DNA from: Bradyrhizobium nitroreducens
GTDB taxonomy: Bacteria; Pseudomonadota; Alphaproteobacteria; Rhizobiales; Xanthobacteraceae
Assembly (NCBI RefSeq): GCF_002776695.1
Contig: NZ_LFJC01000003.1
Location: 1,573 to 65,572, forward strand
DNA length: 64,000 nt
Reading direction: 5' to 3'
In this document: piece by piece, positions 1-8,505 of the stretch
How the letters are laid out: every line of letters begins with the position of its first letter
Position numbering within the stretch: position 1 is the stretch's first letter
Notes under the pieces: generated by a model
Database searches by the model: none
What the model saw: only the letters and a program-made list of their open reading frames with translations
What the model was told of the DNA's origin: nothing
Program-made: the position numbers and the translations under genes

Positions 1-100
1 ATGAGCCGGGATGAGCGAGACATACGACAAAACCGAATTTCGGTAAAGTGGAATATTTTTGCGCAGGTGGATTGACACGCGGCGACACAGGCACGGTCCC

Positions 101-190
101 GTAGCCCGGATGGAGCGGAGCGCAATCCGGGACGGTGCAAGATGCCGGGCGCGCCGTCCCGGATTACGCTTGCGCTCCATCCGGGCTACG
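101..190. repeat. GC-rich inverted repeat (long hairpin)
   Basis: Two arms of about 33 bases face each other. The left arm begins GTAGCCCGGATGGAGCGGAG and the right arm ends CGCTCCATCCGGGCTAC, with a short spacer of about 22 bases. The element is intergenic, just beyond the stop codon of the minus-strand membrane protein. It resembles the short palindromic elements dispersed in Bradyrhizobium and Rhodopseudomonas genomes. I see no gene in the first 209 bases. Confidence 0.75.
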
Positions 191-209
191 AGAACCTCGA
201 AGCTTCGCC

Positions 210-551
210 TTACCCCGCGCGGCGGGCGCGGGCCCGGCTCTCCCAGCGGGTCAGCATCTGGCCGAGTTCGCCGGTGACGACGGGCGTCGCGCTCGCGATC
301 TCGTTGGTGTTCGCAGGCACGTTGGCGGAGAGCCAATCCGGCTCGCTATATTCGCGCCAGCGTCGGGCTTCCGCGCGTCGTTTGCTGGAGATGTGATCCC
401 GGGTGAAATAGCCGGCCGCAAACGCGATCCCAAGCAACACGATCAATACGATGACGCCAGCCACATTCAACTCCGTGCATCTGCCCGACCGGTTCTTGCG
501 TGGCAATCCGCGCGAAATCATGGCTTCGACACGGCTTTTTCTCCGGCGCAT
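210..551 (-). CDS. Small single-pass membrane protein, unknown function
   Basis: This encodes 113 aa. A basic N-terminus is followed by one clear transmembrane segment around residues 30-48 (VAGVIVLIVLLGIAFAAGYF), then a charged, Arg-rich tail of about 65 residues. The topology suggests an inner-membrane anchor with a hydrophilic tail on one side. A second ATG ten codons in (position 521) is an equally possible start. It is divergent from the SMP-30 gene, and no domain is recognised. Coding status is inferred from the well-formed membrane segment and the absence of a better reading in the region. Confidence 0.6.
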   Translation of the reverse strand: MRRRKSRVEAMISRGLPRKNRSGRCTELNVAGVIVLIVLLGIAFAAGYFTRDHISSKRRAEARRWREYSEPDWLSANVPANTNEIASATPVVTGELGQMLTRWESRARARRAG

Positions 552-685
552 TCGAATATGACGACATTGCGGCTCACAACCGCACGGAAGAATTCTATTC
601 CTCTCGCAACCGGCGGCGGACCGGATTAACCTCCGCTTCCGCTCGGCCGGATCAACCGGTCAGCGAACATCATTGGGAGGACGCG

Positions 686-1933
686 ATGACACGCCAAGAG
701 AGGGGTGAGCCAGCGGCTCGTGACCACGCGCAGCGTGAACAGGATGCTGCGCTTTCACGACGAACGCTCGTCCGGGGGCTCGCGCTCGGCGCCGCCGCCA
801 CCGTCGCCGGCCCCGCGCTGGCCCAGACCGGCCCCGCCGCACCGCCGACCACCATCACCACCCCGCCGCGCGATTTCGGCCCGCACGGCGCGCCCACCAC
901 CTATTTCTGGGACCCCGACATCCTCGCGGTCGATCCCTCCTTCAACGATCTCGCGCAGCCCAACACCGCGATCAAGCGCCTTTACACCGGCGTGCTCTGG
1001 GCCGAAGGCCCGGCATGGAGCGCGCAGGGAAGATATCTGCTGTGGAGCGACATTCCCAACAACCGGCAGATGCGCTGGAGCGAGGACGACGGCCGCGTCA
1101 GCGTGTTTCGCACGCCGTCCAACAATTCCAACGGCAACTCCTTCGACTTCCAGGGCCGGCAGCTCTCCTGCGAGCACCTGACCCGCCGCGTGACGCGCTA
1201 CGAGCATGACGGCACCGCCACCGTGCTCTGCGACAATTACAACGGCAAGAAGCTGAACTCGCCGAACGACGTCGTCGCGCATCCCGACGGCAGCTACTGG
1301 TTCACCGATCCGCCCTATGGCGGCCAGCTCTACGAAGGCGAGCCGGACGCTGCCGGTGGCCCGAGCAATGCGGGCGGCAAGCTCAATCCGCGGATCGGAC
1401 AGCCCGCCGGTTTCACGCCGGGCAAGCGCGAGCTGCCGACCAATTGCTATCGCATCGACCCTTCCGGCCGCATCGACCTCGTCGTCACCGAGGAGCAGGT
1501 GCCTGACCCGAACGGCCTCTGCTTCTCGCCCGACTACAAGAAGCTGTACGTCGCCTCCACCGGCAAGGGCCCGGGCGATACCGGCCCCGGCGGCAAGGGC
1601 GAGATCTTCGTGTTCGACGTCGGCGGCGACAACAAGCTGTCGAACCTCAAGAAGTTCAGCGATTGCGTGGTCGACGGCGTGAAGTGCGGGCCCGATGGCC
1701 TGCGCTGCGACGTCAACGGCAACGTCTGGGCGTCCAGCAATGCCGGTCGCGCCGTCGGCTACAATGGCGTGACGGTGTGGTCGCCGGAAGGCAAGCTGCT
1801 CGGACGCATCCGCCTGCCGGAGGTGTGCGGCAACATCACCTTCGGTGGCCCCAAGCGCAACCGCCTGTTCATGGCCGCGAGCCAGTCGCTCTATGCGGTG
1901 TTCACGGCAACGCAAGGTGCAGGGCCGGGCTGA
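686..1933 (+). CDS. Tat-exported SMP-30/gluconolactonase-family protein
   Basis: This encodes 415 aa. The ATG at 686 is chosen because GGGAGG lies just upstream; the frame stays open further 5' without coding character. The N-terminus carries a twin-arginine signal (SRRTLVRGLALGAAATVAGPALA), so the mature protein is probably exported folded to the periplasm. The body has the six-bladed propeller motifs of the SMP-30/LRE family: an AEGPAW segment, LNSPNDVV, WFTDPPYG, DPNGLCFSPD and CGPDGLRCD, which hold the metal-binding Glu, Asn and Asp residues. The family hydrolyses sugar lactones and related lactones. The next gene on the same strand is an ABC-type binding protein, so uptake of a sugar-derived compound is plausible. 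The exact lactone cannot be read from the sequence. Confidence 0.85.
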   Translation: MTRQERGEPAARDHAQREQDAALSRRTLVRGLALGAAATVAGPALAQTGPAAPPTTITTPPRDFGPHGAPTTYFWDPDILAVDPSFNDLAQPNTAIKRLYTGVLWAEGPAWSAQGRYLLWSDIPNNRQMRWSEDDGRVSVFRTPSNNSNGNSFDFQGRQLSCEHLTRRVTRYEHDGTATVLCDNYNGKKLNSPNDVVAHPDGSYWFTDPPYGGQLYEGEPDAAGGPSNAGGKLNPRIGQPAGFTPGKRELPTNCYRIDPSGRIDLVVTEEQVPDPNGLCFSPDYKKLYVASTGKGPGDTGPGGKGEIFVFDVGGDNKLSNLKKFSDCVVDGVKCGPDGLRCDVNGNVWASSNAGRAVGYNGVTVWSPEGKLLGRIRLPEVCGNITFGGPKRNRLFMAASQSLYAVFTATQGAGPG

Positions 1934-2102
1934 GCCGAAGCAAGTACAGACAGGGCGCCGGCGTGAACCGCCGGCGCCGCGACCGGGACGTGGATCGAAC
2001 GCGCGCACTGATGCGCGCCGGAGTTGACTTTCCGCGATCCCCCTCCGCATACTTCGCAAAAAAATAACAACCAATCATAAGACGGTTTTGAGGGAGGATA
2101 GG

Positions 2103-3413
2103 ATGCCGACTTCACGCAGGCAGCTGCTGAAGGGTACGGCGGCTGCCGCCGCCACACTCAGCCTCGATTGGACCAGGGCCCAGGCGCAGGCCGAGAATTT
2201 GCGCATCGGCCTGATCTACGACCTCACAGGCCCCTTCGCCGCCGGCGGCTCGGTCGCCTCCTCGATCGGCGCGCAGATCGCGATCGATCTCGTGAACGAG
2301 AAAGGCGGTGTCGGCGGCAAGTCCAAGATCGTGCCGGTCGCCGCGGATTCCCAGAGCAAGCCCGACGTCGCGATCAACGAGGCCGAACGCCTGATCAGCC
2401 AGGAGAAGATCGACATCCTCAACGGCGTCTATGCGAGCTCGCATGCGGTGCCGCTCGCGGCCAAGGTCGAGCAGCAGAAGAAGATCCTCTGGATCACGAC
2501 CGCGGTCTCGACCGCCGTGTTCAAAGACAAGAACCTGCAATACGTGTTTCGCGCGCAGATCCATTCGGATCAATACGGGCAGGCCTTCGCCGCCTTCCTC
2601 ACCGAGCATGCGAAAGCGAAACTCGGAATGGATCCCAAGGAGGTCAAGGTCGCGCTGATCCATGAGGACGGCCCCTACGGGGTCGGCGTCGCCGCCGCCG
2701 ACGAGGCTTACGCCAAGGAGGCCGGCATCCAGGTGGTGCTGCGCGAGGGTTATTCGGCTTCCGCGCCCGACCTGTCGGTGCTGGTCACGAAGATCAAGCG
2801 CGCCAAGGCCGACGTGATCTCGCATGCCGGCTACAACCCCGACATCACCCTGTTCCTGCGCCAGGCCCGCGAGAGCGGGTTGCGCTTCAAGATGCTGTTC
2901 GGCGCCGGCGCGGGCTACAGCCAGCTCGACAAGCTGCGCGCCACGTTCGGCGCCGACATCGACAATTTCTGCAACATCGATCCGGTGCCGGCGCAGCTGC
3001 TCGATCCGGCAAAACTCGCGCCGGGCATGGGCGATCTGATCAAGACCATGGTCTCGCGCTATCAGGCCAAGACCGGCGCCACCGACGTGCCGCCGCACTG
3101 CTCGATGGGCTTCAACCAGACCTGGGTGCTGCTCAACAACGTGCTGCCGGTCGCCAAGGAGAAGTACGGCAGCTTCGAGCCGGAGGCGATCCGGAAAGCG
3201 GCGCTCGACGTCGACATCCCCGCCGGCGGCACCATCCAGGGCTATGGGGTGAAATTCTTCCCGCCTGGCACGCCGCTCTCCGGCCAGAACGAGCGCTCGA
3301 CCCCTGTGGTGATGCAGAACGCCGGCGAGCACATCTCGGTGGTGTGGCCGACGAATATCAGGACGCAGGACCCGGTGTTTCCATTGCCGAAGGGCTCGAC
3401 CTACGGGACGTAG
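2103..3413 (+). CDS. Branched-chain amino-acid-type ABC transporter substrate-binding protein
   Basis: This encodes 436 aa. The ATG at 2103 follows a GAGGGAGG ribosome site. A Tat-like signal (TSRRQLLKGTAAAAATLSLDWTRAQAQ) precedes the mature domain, which begins with the LRIGLIYDLTGPFAAGG pattern of Peripla_BP_6/LivK proteins and continues with the typical INEAERLISQEKID and ASSHAVPLAAKVE segments. It binds an amino acid or another small organic ligand in the periplasm. No LivHMGF permease or ATPase genes lie in the window, so it is an orphan binding protein here. It is about 170 bases downstream of the SMP-30 gene and may be cotranscribed with it. Confidence 0.88.
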   Translation: MPTSRRQLLKGTAAAAATLSLDWTRAQAQAENLRIGLIYDLTGPFAAGGSVASSIGAQIAIDLVNEKGGVGGKSKIVPVAADSQSKPDVAINEAERLISQEKIDILNGVYASSHAVPLAAKVEQQKKILWITTAVSTAVFKDKNLQYVFRAQIHSDQYGQAFAAFLTEHAKAKLGMDPKEVKVALIHEDGPYGVGVAAADEAYAKEAGIQVVLREGYSASAPDLSVLVTKIKRAKADVISHAGYNPDITLFLRQARESGLRFKMLFGAGAGYSQLDKLRATFGADIDNFCNIDPVPAQLLDPAKLAPGMGDLIKTMVSRYQAKTGATDVPPHCSMGFNQTWVLLNNVLPVAKEKYGSFEPEAIRKAALDVDIPAGGTIQGYGVKFFPPGTPLSGQNERSTPVVMQNAGEHISVVWPTNIRTQDPVFPLPKGSTYGT

Positions 3414-3427
3414 GGGATGCTTGCTCC

Positions 3428-3584
3428 CACCCTCCCCTGGAGGGGGAGGGTCGCTTCATGTCGAGCGAAGCGAGAGATGAAGCGGGGTGGGGTGATCTCT
3501 CCTCACGGGCCCTACCCGATTGGAGGGATCACCCCACCCCGCTCGCGCTGCGCGCGATCGACCCTCCCCCTCCAGGGGAGGGTA
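3428..3584. repeat. Long palindromic element between convergent genes
   Basis: The outer arms ACCCTCCCCTGGAGGGGGAG (left) and its inverse (right, 3561-3584) flank an inner inverted pair around GGGGTGGGGTGATC and GATCACCCCACCCC. The same design recurs at 32821-32980. Like that copy, it sits between the stop codons of two convergent genes, so the transcript would fold into a long hairpin in either direction. A role in bidirectional termination or mRNA 3'-end protection is inference. Confidence 0.8.
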
Positions 3585-3595
3585 GGCGAGCCCCC

Positions 3596-4765
3596 CTACA
3601 ACACCACCCTCCGCCCCTCCTCCGCCGCCCAGTATCCCGCGTAGTTCACCTTGATCGTCTCGTAGGCCAGCGCGAGATCCGACAGCGGCTGGCGGCCGGT
3701 GGCCACGCATTCCATGAAGTCCTGGATCTCCTGCAGATAGCCGCGCGTCCACTCCTCCTCGAGGCAGACATATTGCCAGCCGGTTTTGCGGTCGACCTTC
3801 TCCGTGATGTAGACGGACGCGAGCTTCTCTTCGGAGGTCTGGTAGCTCATCAGATGATTGTTCGGCGTGATGTTGGCGAACAGCGAGCCGCCGCTCGTAT
3901 ACGTCTCGATCAGATTGCGCACGCCGCCCATGATCATGTCGCCGGAGAACACGGTCGCCTTGGTGCCGTCCGAGAAGGTGGCGGTGAGCGTGCCCCAATC
4001 CTCGACGTCGAGCGGATTGGCCTTGATGTAGCTGCGCTCCTCGGGCTTGAGCGCGGCGGTGACGTTGCCGACATCGCCGGTGACGCTGGCGACCCGGATG
4101 GTCTCGCCGCGCGCCTTCGCCTCGACCCGCTTCAGATACAGCACGGCCGACAGCGGATGGCAGCCCATGCGGATCAGCGAGCCGCCGCCGGTCATCGCCC
4201 ATTGCGCCGCATGCGCAGCATGCGAGCCGGAATGACTCTCCTCGCCCTTCATGAACAGGATCTTGTCTTTCGTCGCCTTGATGATCTCCGCGGTCTTGGT
4301 GACCGCCGGCGCGTAGATCCAGTCCTCGGCGTACATGAAGAGTTTTCCGGTGCGCTCGATCGCGGCCCGCGTCCGGTCCATCTCCTCGATCACGCGCTCA
4401 TACATCAGCGCCTTCGGCACGTGCCTGCCGATCGGCTGCGCGTCGCCCTCGCGGCCGAAATAGCCGGCGAACGGCTTTTCGCAGATCACATGCTTGCCGG
4501 CCTGCATACTGGCGACGATCATCTCCGCATGGAGATTGGGCGGGGTGCAGATGTCGACGACGTCGAGCTCGCGGTCCGCGATCAGATCGGTGAAGCTGCG
4601 ATAGACGCGCGGAATGCCGTGATGCCGCGCGAATTCGACGACGCGATCGCCGCGCGCGGCGACCGCCGCAACCTCGACGTCGACGCCATAGACGCGTCGG
4701 AACGCATACATGTGCAGCTCCGACACGAAGCCGCAGCCGACGAGTCCGACCCTGATCCTGGCCAT
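3596..4765 (-). CDS. Gfo/Idh/MocA-family NAD(P)-dependent oxidoreductase
   Basis: This encodes 389 aa. I place the start at the ATG at 4765 (MARIRVGLVGCGFVSELHM), which is preceded by GAGGGG; an in-frame ATG 10 codons upstream lacks that support. The N-terminal Rossmann motif GLVGCG lies at residues 6-11, the DICTPPNLHAEM segment near residues 70-80, and the diagnostic CEKPFAG near residue 97. The C-terminal half is the usual alpha/beta domain that shapes the substrate pocket. The family oxidises or reduces sugars, inositols and related polyols. The minus-strand RlpA-like gene lies upstream with a gap of about 50 bases. The substrate is unknown. Confidence 0.87.
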   Translation of the reverse strand: MARIRVGLVGCGFVSELHMYAFRRVYGVDVEVAAVAARGDRVVEFARHHGIPRVYRSFTDLIADRELDVVDICTPPNLHAEMIVASMQAGKHVICEKPFAGYFGREGDAQPIGRHVPKALMYERVIEEMDRTRAAIERTGKLFMYAEDWIYAPAVTKTAEIIKATKDKILFMKGEESHSGSHAAHAAQWAMTGGGSLIRMGCHPLSAVLYLKRVEAKARGETIRVASVTGDVGNVTAALKPEERSYIKANPLDVEDWGTLTATFSDGTKATVFSGDMIMGGVRNLIETYTSGGSLFANITPNNHLMSYQTSEEKLASVYITEKVDRKTGWQYVCLEEEWTRGYLQEIQDFMECVATGRQPLSDLALAYETIKVNYAGYWAAEEGRRVVL

Positions 4766-4813
4766 AGCGCCCCTCACCCAAGCTTTGGGCGGCACTATAG
4801 CGCGCTTGGAGGC

Positions 4814-5125
4814 CTATTCCACCGAGACCCGCACCACGCCCGCGCTCATCATGCCCAGCGCCCGGGCTGCGGGAACGGAAAGATCGACGATCCGGCCGCG
4901 GATGAAGGGACCGCGATCGTTGACGCGGCATTGAATCGAGCGCCCGCCATAGGACACCGTGAGCACGCTGCCAAACGGGCGCGTGCGGTGAGCACAGGTC
5001 AGCTCTGCGCCTTTGCCTTTCCCGTACCCGTAATACGACGCCAGCCCGCTTTCGGCATTTGCAACTGAAATGAGAGCAACAGATGAGGCGGTAAGACAAA
5101 GCAACAACGTCGAATGCGCTCGCAC
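4814..5125 (-). CDS. Exported RlpA-like double-psi beta-barrel protein
   Basis: This encodes about 103 aa from a proposed GTG start at 5125, chosen because it opens directly on a signal peptide (RAHSTLLLCLTASSVALISVANA) after a GGGAGC-like site. The mature part ASYYGYGKGKGAELTCAH ... FGSVLTV ... VNDRGPFIRGRIVDLS is the RlpA-like DPBB fold. The ASYY start, the RVNDRGPF motif and the Asp of the VDLS strand are kept. RlpA proteins cleave denuded glycan strands at septa or act as structural wall proteins. This copy lacks a SPOR domain and a lipobox, so it is a minimal soluble version. A paralogue is encoded at 27286-27807. Confidence 0.8.
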   Translation of the reverse strand: MRAHSTLLLCLTASSVALISVANAESGLASYYGYGKGKGAELTCAHRTRPFGSVLTVSYGGRSIQCRVNDRGPFIRGRIVDLSVPAARALGMMSAGVVRVSVE

Positions 5126-5229
5126 GGCACCGCTCCCGGTTCGCCCTGCCCCGCGCTGCAAACGTCGCGTTGTTCCCGGAAGTTCCGGGAACACTGCCGG
5201 GTGATGCCCGGCAGTGCCATCACACATTG

Positions 5230-6075
5230 TTACTGTTTGTGGAACACCAGCGTGCGCACTTCGATGCTCTCGCGCGGCGCCGCGTCGGCCGGCGTGGTCG
5301 GGTCGACGAACGCGGTATGCGGCCCGAAGCGGGTGCGGCCATCGGTTGCGGAATCATAGCATTTGAGCAGCAGTGCCTCGTCCGGCGTCATTTCCGGGAC
5401 ATAGAACCAGCGATGGTTCGGATTGTATTTCACCGAATAGGTCTCGCCGCGGCGGTTGGGATAGATCAGGTCGGAGGCGACGAGATCCTCGGGCGCCACT
5501 GTCGTGCCGTCGGTCATCGCCAGCGGCGAGTCGCGCAGGGGACCGCGGATCGGCCGCCACAGGTTGATCACCTGCACGCGGCCCTTCAGCAGCTCCTCCG
5601 CTTCGTCCGGCAGATGCTCGCGGACGCGATTGGCGCCGGAGACGACGGTCTGGTCGACATGGACGCGCGTCGCCGGCTGGCGCGGGCCGCCGCCGCGGAT
5701 ATCCGGCGCGCCCTCGACACGCTTGCGCACGGTGTGGTCGAAGATGACGACGCGATCGGCCTTCAGCGTGGCGCGCAGGAACGCCTCGACGGCGGGATAG
5801 TAGACCGCCCTCACCTCTTCCTCGTCGTAGAAATCCTTCACCCGGGTCGGATGACGCACCAGCGCAAAGCCCTCGCGATCGAGCGAGAAATTGTGCGCGA
5901 TCAGTCGCGCGTCGAAGATCGGCACCTGGTGCGGCTCCGGCAGCGACGTGCTCTTGGGCTCGCCAGGCGGAGCATCGAAGGCGTAAGTGCGCGGCTTGGC
6001 CGTTGTCGGCGCGAGATAATTGAGTTCGGCGATGACGAAGGGAAGCGACTCGATTCTTGTTTCTTGCAGGCCCAT
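5230..6075 (-). CDS. CmcJ/NvfI-family 2-oxoglutarate-type oxygenase
   Basis: This encodes 281 aa. The ATG at 6075 follows GGGAGACC. Family features are the FDARLIAHNFSLDREGFALVRHPT opening, KDFYDEEEVRAVYYPAVEAFLR, VVIFDHTVRKR, ARVHVDQTV (the His-x-Asp iron site), INLWRPIRGPLRDSPLA and FGPHTAFVDP (distal His). These match the CmcJ/NvfI group, named after a cephamycin hydroxylase/methoxylation protein and a fungal oxygenase, where the fold is an Fe(II)/2OG jelly roll. It probably hydroxylates or desaturates a small molecule. No biosynthetic cluster surrounds it, so the role is open. Confidence 0.82.
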   Translation of the reverse strand: MGLQETRIESLPFVIAELNYLAPTTAKPRTYAFDAPPGEPKSTSLPEPHQVPIFDARLIAHNFSLDREGFALVRHPTRVKDFYDEEEVRAVYYPAVEAFLRATLKADRVVIFDHTVRKRVEGAPDIRGGGPRQPATRVHVDQTVVSGANRVREHLPDEAEELLKGRVQVINLWRPIRGPLRDSPLAMTDGTTVAPEDLVASDLIYPNRRGETYSVKYNPNHRWFYVPEMTPDEALLLKCYDSATDGRTRFGPHTAFVDPTTPADAAPRESIEVRTLVFHKQ

Positions 6076-6267
6076 GGCCGGTCTCCCGATGTGGTCGTCG
6101 GATTGATTTTTGACGGCAGGGGGCGCGGTGCAAGGGAGATCGAGCAAATAGCAACAGGGATGTTGTCGGTAGGGCCAGATACAGAAAGAACGTTTTGAGG
6201 AAGGCGATTGCGCTGGAAACCTCCTCTTCTCTCACGAGTCCTTGAAGCGTCCGTGAGAGCGTTTCTT

Positions 6268-6420
6268 CCTTCTCCCCTTGTGGGAGAAGGTGGGGCGAAG
6301 CGCCGGATGAGGGGTATCCATCCGCAAATTCAATTGTGAGAGGTTCGCACGCGGAGAGAACCCCTCACCCGTCTCGCCGCTATCGCGGCGAGCCACCCTC
6401 TCCCACAAGGGAGAGGGGAA
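6268..6420. repeat. Inverted repeat (CTCCCCTTGTGGGAGAAG type)
   Basis: The arm CCTTCTCCCCTTGTGGGAGA pairs with TCTCCCACAAGGGAGAGGGG at the far end. An inner pair is formed by GATGAGGGGT and ACCCCTCACC. The element fills most of the 373-base gap between two minus-strand genes. It belongs to the same general class of intergenic palindromes as the element at 44556-44715. Confidence 0.75.
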
Positions 6421-6448
6421 GACCCGCGTCCAGGACACGAGCTTGTTG

Positions 6449-7387
6449 CTACAGCCCCGCCTTCGCGATCGCGTCCGCAAAGGAGCGGTCGACGATTTCG
6501 GCCGCATCCAGCTTCTGCTTGATCAGGCCCCAGCGGAAATAGAGGTCGATCGTGGCTTGCTCGTCCGCGACGACGCCGTCGTCGATCGGCGCGATGCGGA
6601 TCTTCGCGCGCGAAAGCCAGTTCTGCGGCACTGCGACCGGGATGTTCATCAGCCTGCCCCAGGTCGCGGCATAGCTGTCGATATTGTTCAGCGACCACGC
6701 CCGCGCCGCGGTGAGACGACGGATGAAGTCGGTCAGCTCCGCGCGTTTGTCCCTGATCGCATCCGGCCGCGCGACCTGGAAGCTGAGGCCAGGGGTCAGG
6801 CCTTCCGAGGTGATGATGCGGCGCGATTTGAACAGCACCTCCTCCTGGCTCACATACGGCTCCCAGGTCGACCACGCATCGACCGAGCCTTGCGTGTAGG
6901 CGATCTTGGCGTCCGAGGGGGCCAAGAACGCGATTTGCACGTCGGACGCAGCCCAGCCGTTCTTCTCCAGCGCGGCGAGGATCAGCTGGTGACCGATCGA
7001 ACCGCGGCCGGTTGCGATCTTCTTGCCGCGGAGGTCGGCAAAACTCCTGATCGGCGAAGTCTCGGGCACGAGGATGGCGAGTCCTTCGCGGGTCTGCCGG
7101 ATCGCGGCGATCGCCTTCACCGGCGCGCCGGAGGCGGCGGCGAAGGTGAAGGGCGCATCGCCGACGAGCCCGGTCTCGATCGCGCCCGCGCTCAGCGCCT
7201 CCAGCAACGGGGCGGCCGCCGGAAACTCCTTCCATTCGATCTTGTACGGCACGTCCTTGAGCACGCCGGCCGCTTCCATCACGGCCTGCGCATTGCCCTT
7301 CTGGTCGCCGACGCGCAGGGTGGTCTGCGCTGCCGCCGGTTCAAGCGAGCCGAACAGCAGCGCGCCGGCCAGCATGAGGCGGATCAT
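6449..7387 (-). CDS. ssuA: Aliphatic sulfonate-type ABC transporter substrate-binding protein
   Basis: This encodes 312 aa. Its ATG overlaps the stop of the LLM monooxygenase gene (ATGA), which fixes the start and implies translational coupling. A Sec signal (MIRLMLAGALLFGSLEPAAA) is followed by the SsuA/NMT1-type core LRVGDQKGNAQAVM, IEWKEFPAAAPLLEALSAGAI, VDAWSTWEPYV and ITSEGLTP. It delivers an organosulfonate or related ligand to the permease. It is the last gene of the organosulfur operon and a clear paralogue of the protein encoded at 13047, with near-identical LRVGDQKG and EFPAAAP(I/L)LEAL blocks. The symbol indicates the family; ligand identity is inferred. Confidence 0.85.
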   Translation of the reverse strand: MIRLMLAGALLFGSLEPAAAQTTLRVGDQKGNAQAVMEAAGVLKDVPYKIEWKEFPAAAPLLEALSAGAIETGLVGDAPFTFAAASGAPVKAIAAIRQTREGLAILVPETSPIRSFADLRGKKIATGRGSIGHQLILAALEKNGWAASDVQIAFLAPSDAKIAYTQGSVDAWSTWEPYVSQEEVLFKSRRIITSEGLTPGLSFQVARPDAIRDKRAELTDFIRRLTAARAWSLNNIDSYAATWGRLMNIPVAVPQNWLSRAKIRIAPIDDGVVADEQATIDLYFRWGLIKQKLDAAEIVDRSFADAIAKAGL

Positions 7388-8484
7388 TCTGCCGCCTCGC
7401 CGCGCACGGCCTGACGCCTCGCGATCAGCTCGCGCGTCAGCGGGATCAGTTCGCGGCCATATTCGATGGCGTCGATCAGCGGATCGAAGCCGCGGATCAG
7501 GAAATGGCTGATACCGAGGTCGTAATAGTCGCCGAAGACCTCGGCGACCTGCTCGGGCGTGCCGACCAGCGCCGTGGTGTTGCTGTTGGCGCCGGTGAGC
7601 TTTGCGATCTCGGTCCACAGCCGCTTGTCGATGCGGCTGCCCTGATCGGCGAGCGCGAGCAGGCGCCGTGCGCCGGCCGTGGCATGGCCATCAGCGGGCT
7701 TGCGGTAGCCGGTCTTGTCCTGCAGCGCAGTGGCGCGCGCCAGGATCTCCTCCGCCTTCTCCCAGGCCTGCTTCTCGGTCGGGGCAATGATCGGCCGCAC
7801 CGACAGGCTGAAGCGCGGCGTCGGCCGCCCCTGCCTCACTGCCGCGTTATGAACGCGCGAAGTGACATCGCGCACCTGGGCATAGGACTCGCCCCACAGC
7901 GCAAAGGTGTCGGCGTGCTTGCCGGCGACGTCGATCGCCGCGTCCGAAGCGCCGCCGAAATAGACGCGGATGCCTTCGGGCCGATACGGCTTCACCTGCG
8001 AGAAGGCGTTCTCGACCTGATAGTACCTGCCCTTGTAGGAAAACGGCTTGTCGCTGCTCCATTCCAGCTTGAGCACGTCGAGGAATTCGGAAGTGCGGGC
8101 GTAGCGCTCGTCCTTGTCGTCGAGCGTGTTGCCGTCCTGCCGGAGCTCGGTGGCATTGCCGCCGGTGATGACGTGGAGCGCGACGCGGCCGCGGGAAAGC
8201 TGGTCGAGCACGGCGAACTGGCGCGCCAACAGCGTCGGCGCGGTGAAGCCCGGCCGCTGCGCGATCAGCACGTTGAGCTTCTCGGTGTGGCTCAGCACGT
8301 GCTGCGCGACCTGGAGCGAGTCTGGCGTCGTCGAATGGAATGCCAGCAGCGCCCGGTCGAAGCCGGCATTCTCATGCGCCTTCGCCACCGTCTCGATATG
8401 GGTGGGATTGAGGACCGGACCTTCGCGAACGATGGTCTCCGACGAATTGTTGTTGCTGATGAAGCCGATGAACTCGATCGACAT
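7384..8484 (-). CDS. ssuD: LLM-class FMNH2-dependent monooxygenase, alkanesulfonate type
   Basis: This encodes 366 aa starting MSIEFIGFISNNNSSE after an AGGGAGAC site. It shows the bacterial luciferase-like TIM barrel signatures: HENAGFDRALLAFHSTTPDSLQVAQHVLSHTE, RPGFTAPTLLARQFAVLDQLSRGRVALHVITGG, DERYARTSEFLDVLK and YFGGASDAAIDVAGKHADTFALWGE. SsuD-type enzymes use FMNH2 and O2 to cleave alkanesulfonates to aldehyde and sulfite; related enzymes (SfnG) act on dimethylsulfone. No flavin reductase (SsuE) gene lies in the window, so reduced flavin must come from elsewhere. It sits between the acyl-CoA-dehydrogenase-like gene and the binding-protein gene, all on the minus strand. Confidence 0.88.
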   Translation of the reverse strand: MSIEFIGFISNNNSSETIVREGPVLNPTHIETVAKAHENAGFDRALLAFHSTTPDSLQVAQHVLSHTEKLNVLIAQRPGFTAPTLLARQFAVLDQLSRGRVALHVITGGNATELRQDGNTLDDKDERYARTSEFLDVLKLEWSSDKPFSYKGRYYQVENAFSQVKPYRPEGIRVYFGGASDAAIDVAGKHADTFALWGESYAQVRDVTSRVHNAAVRQGRPTPRFSLSVRPIIAPTEKQAWEKAEEILARATALQDKTGYRKPADGHATAGARRLLALADQGSRIDKRLWTEIAKLTGANSNTTALVGTPEQVAEVFGDYYDLGISHFLIRGFDPLIDAIEYGRELIPLTRELIARRQAVRGEAAE

Positions 8485-8505
8485 GATCGTCTCCCTGTTG
8501 AACCG

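Noticed and set aside
3344..5068. Plus-strand 574-codon frame across the Gfo/Idh gene
   Set aside because: It runs through the palindromic repeat and antisense to the oxidoreductase; no recognisable family or start signal.
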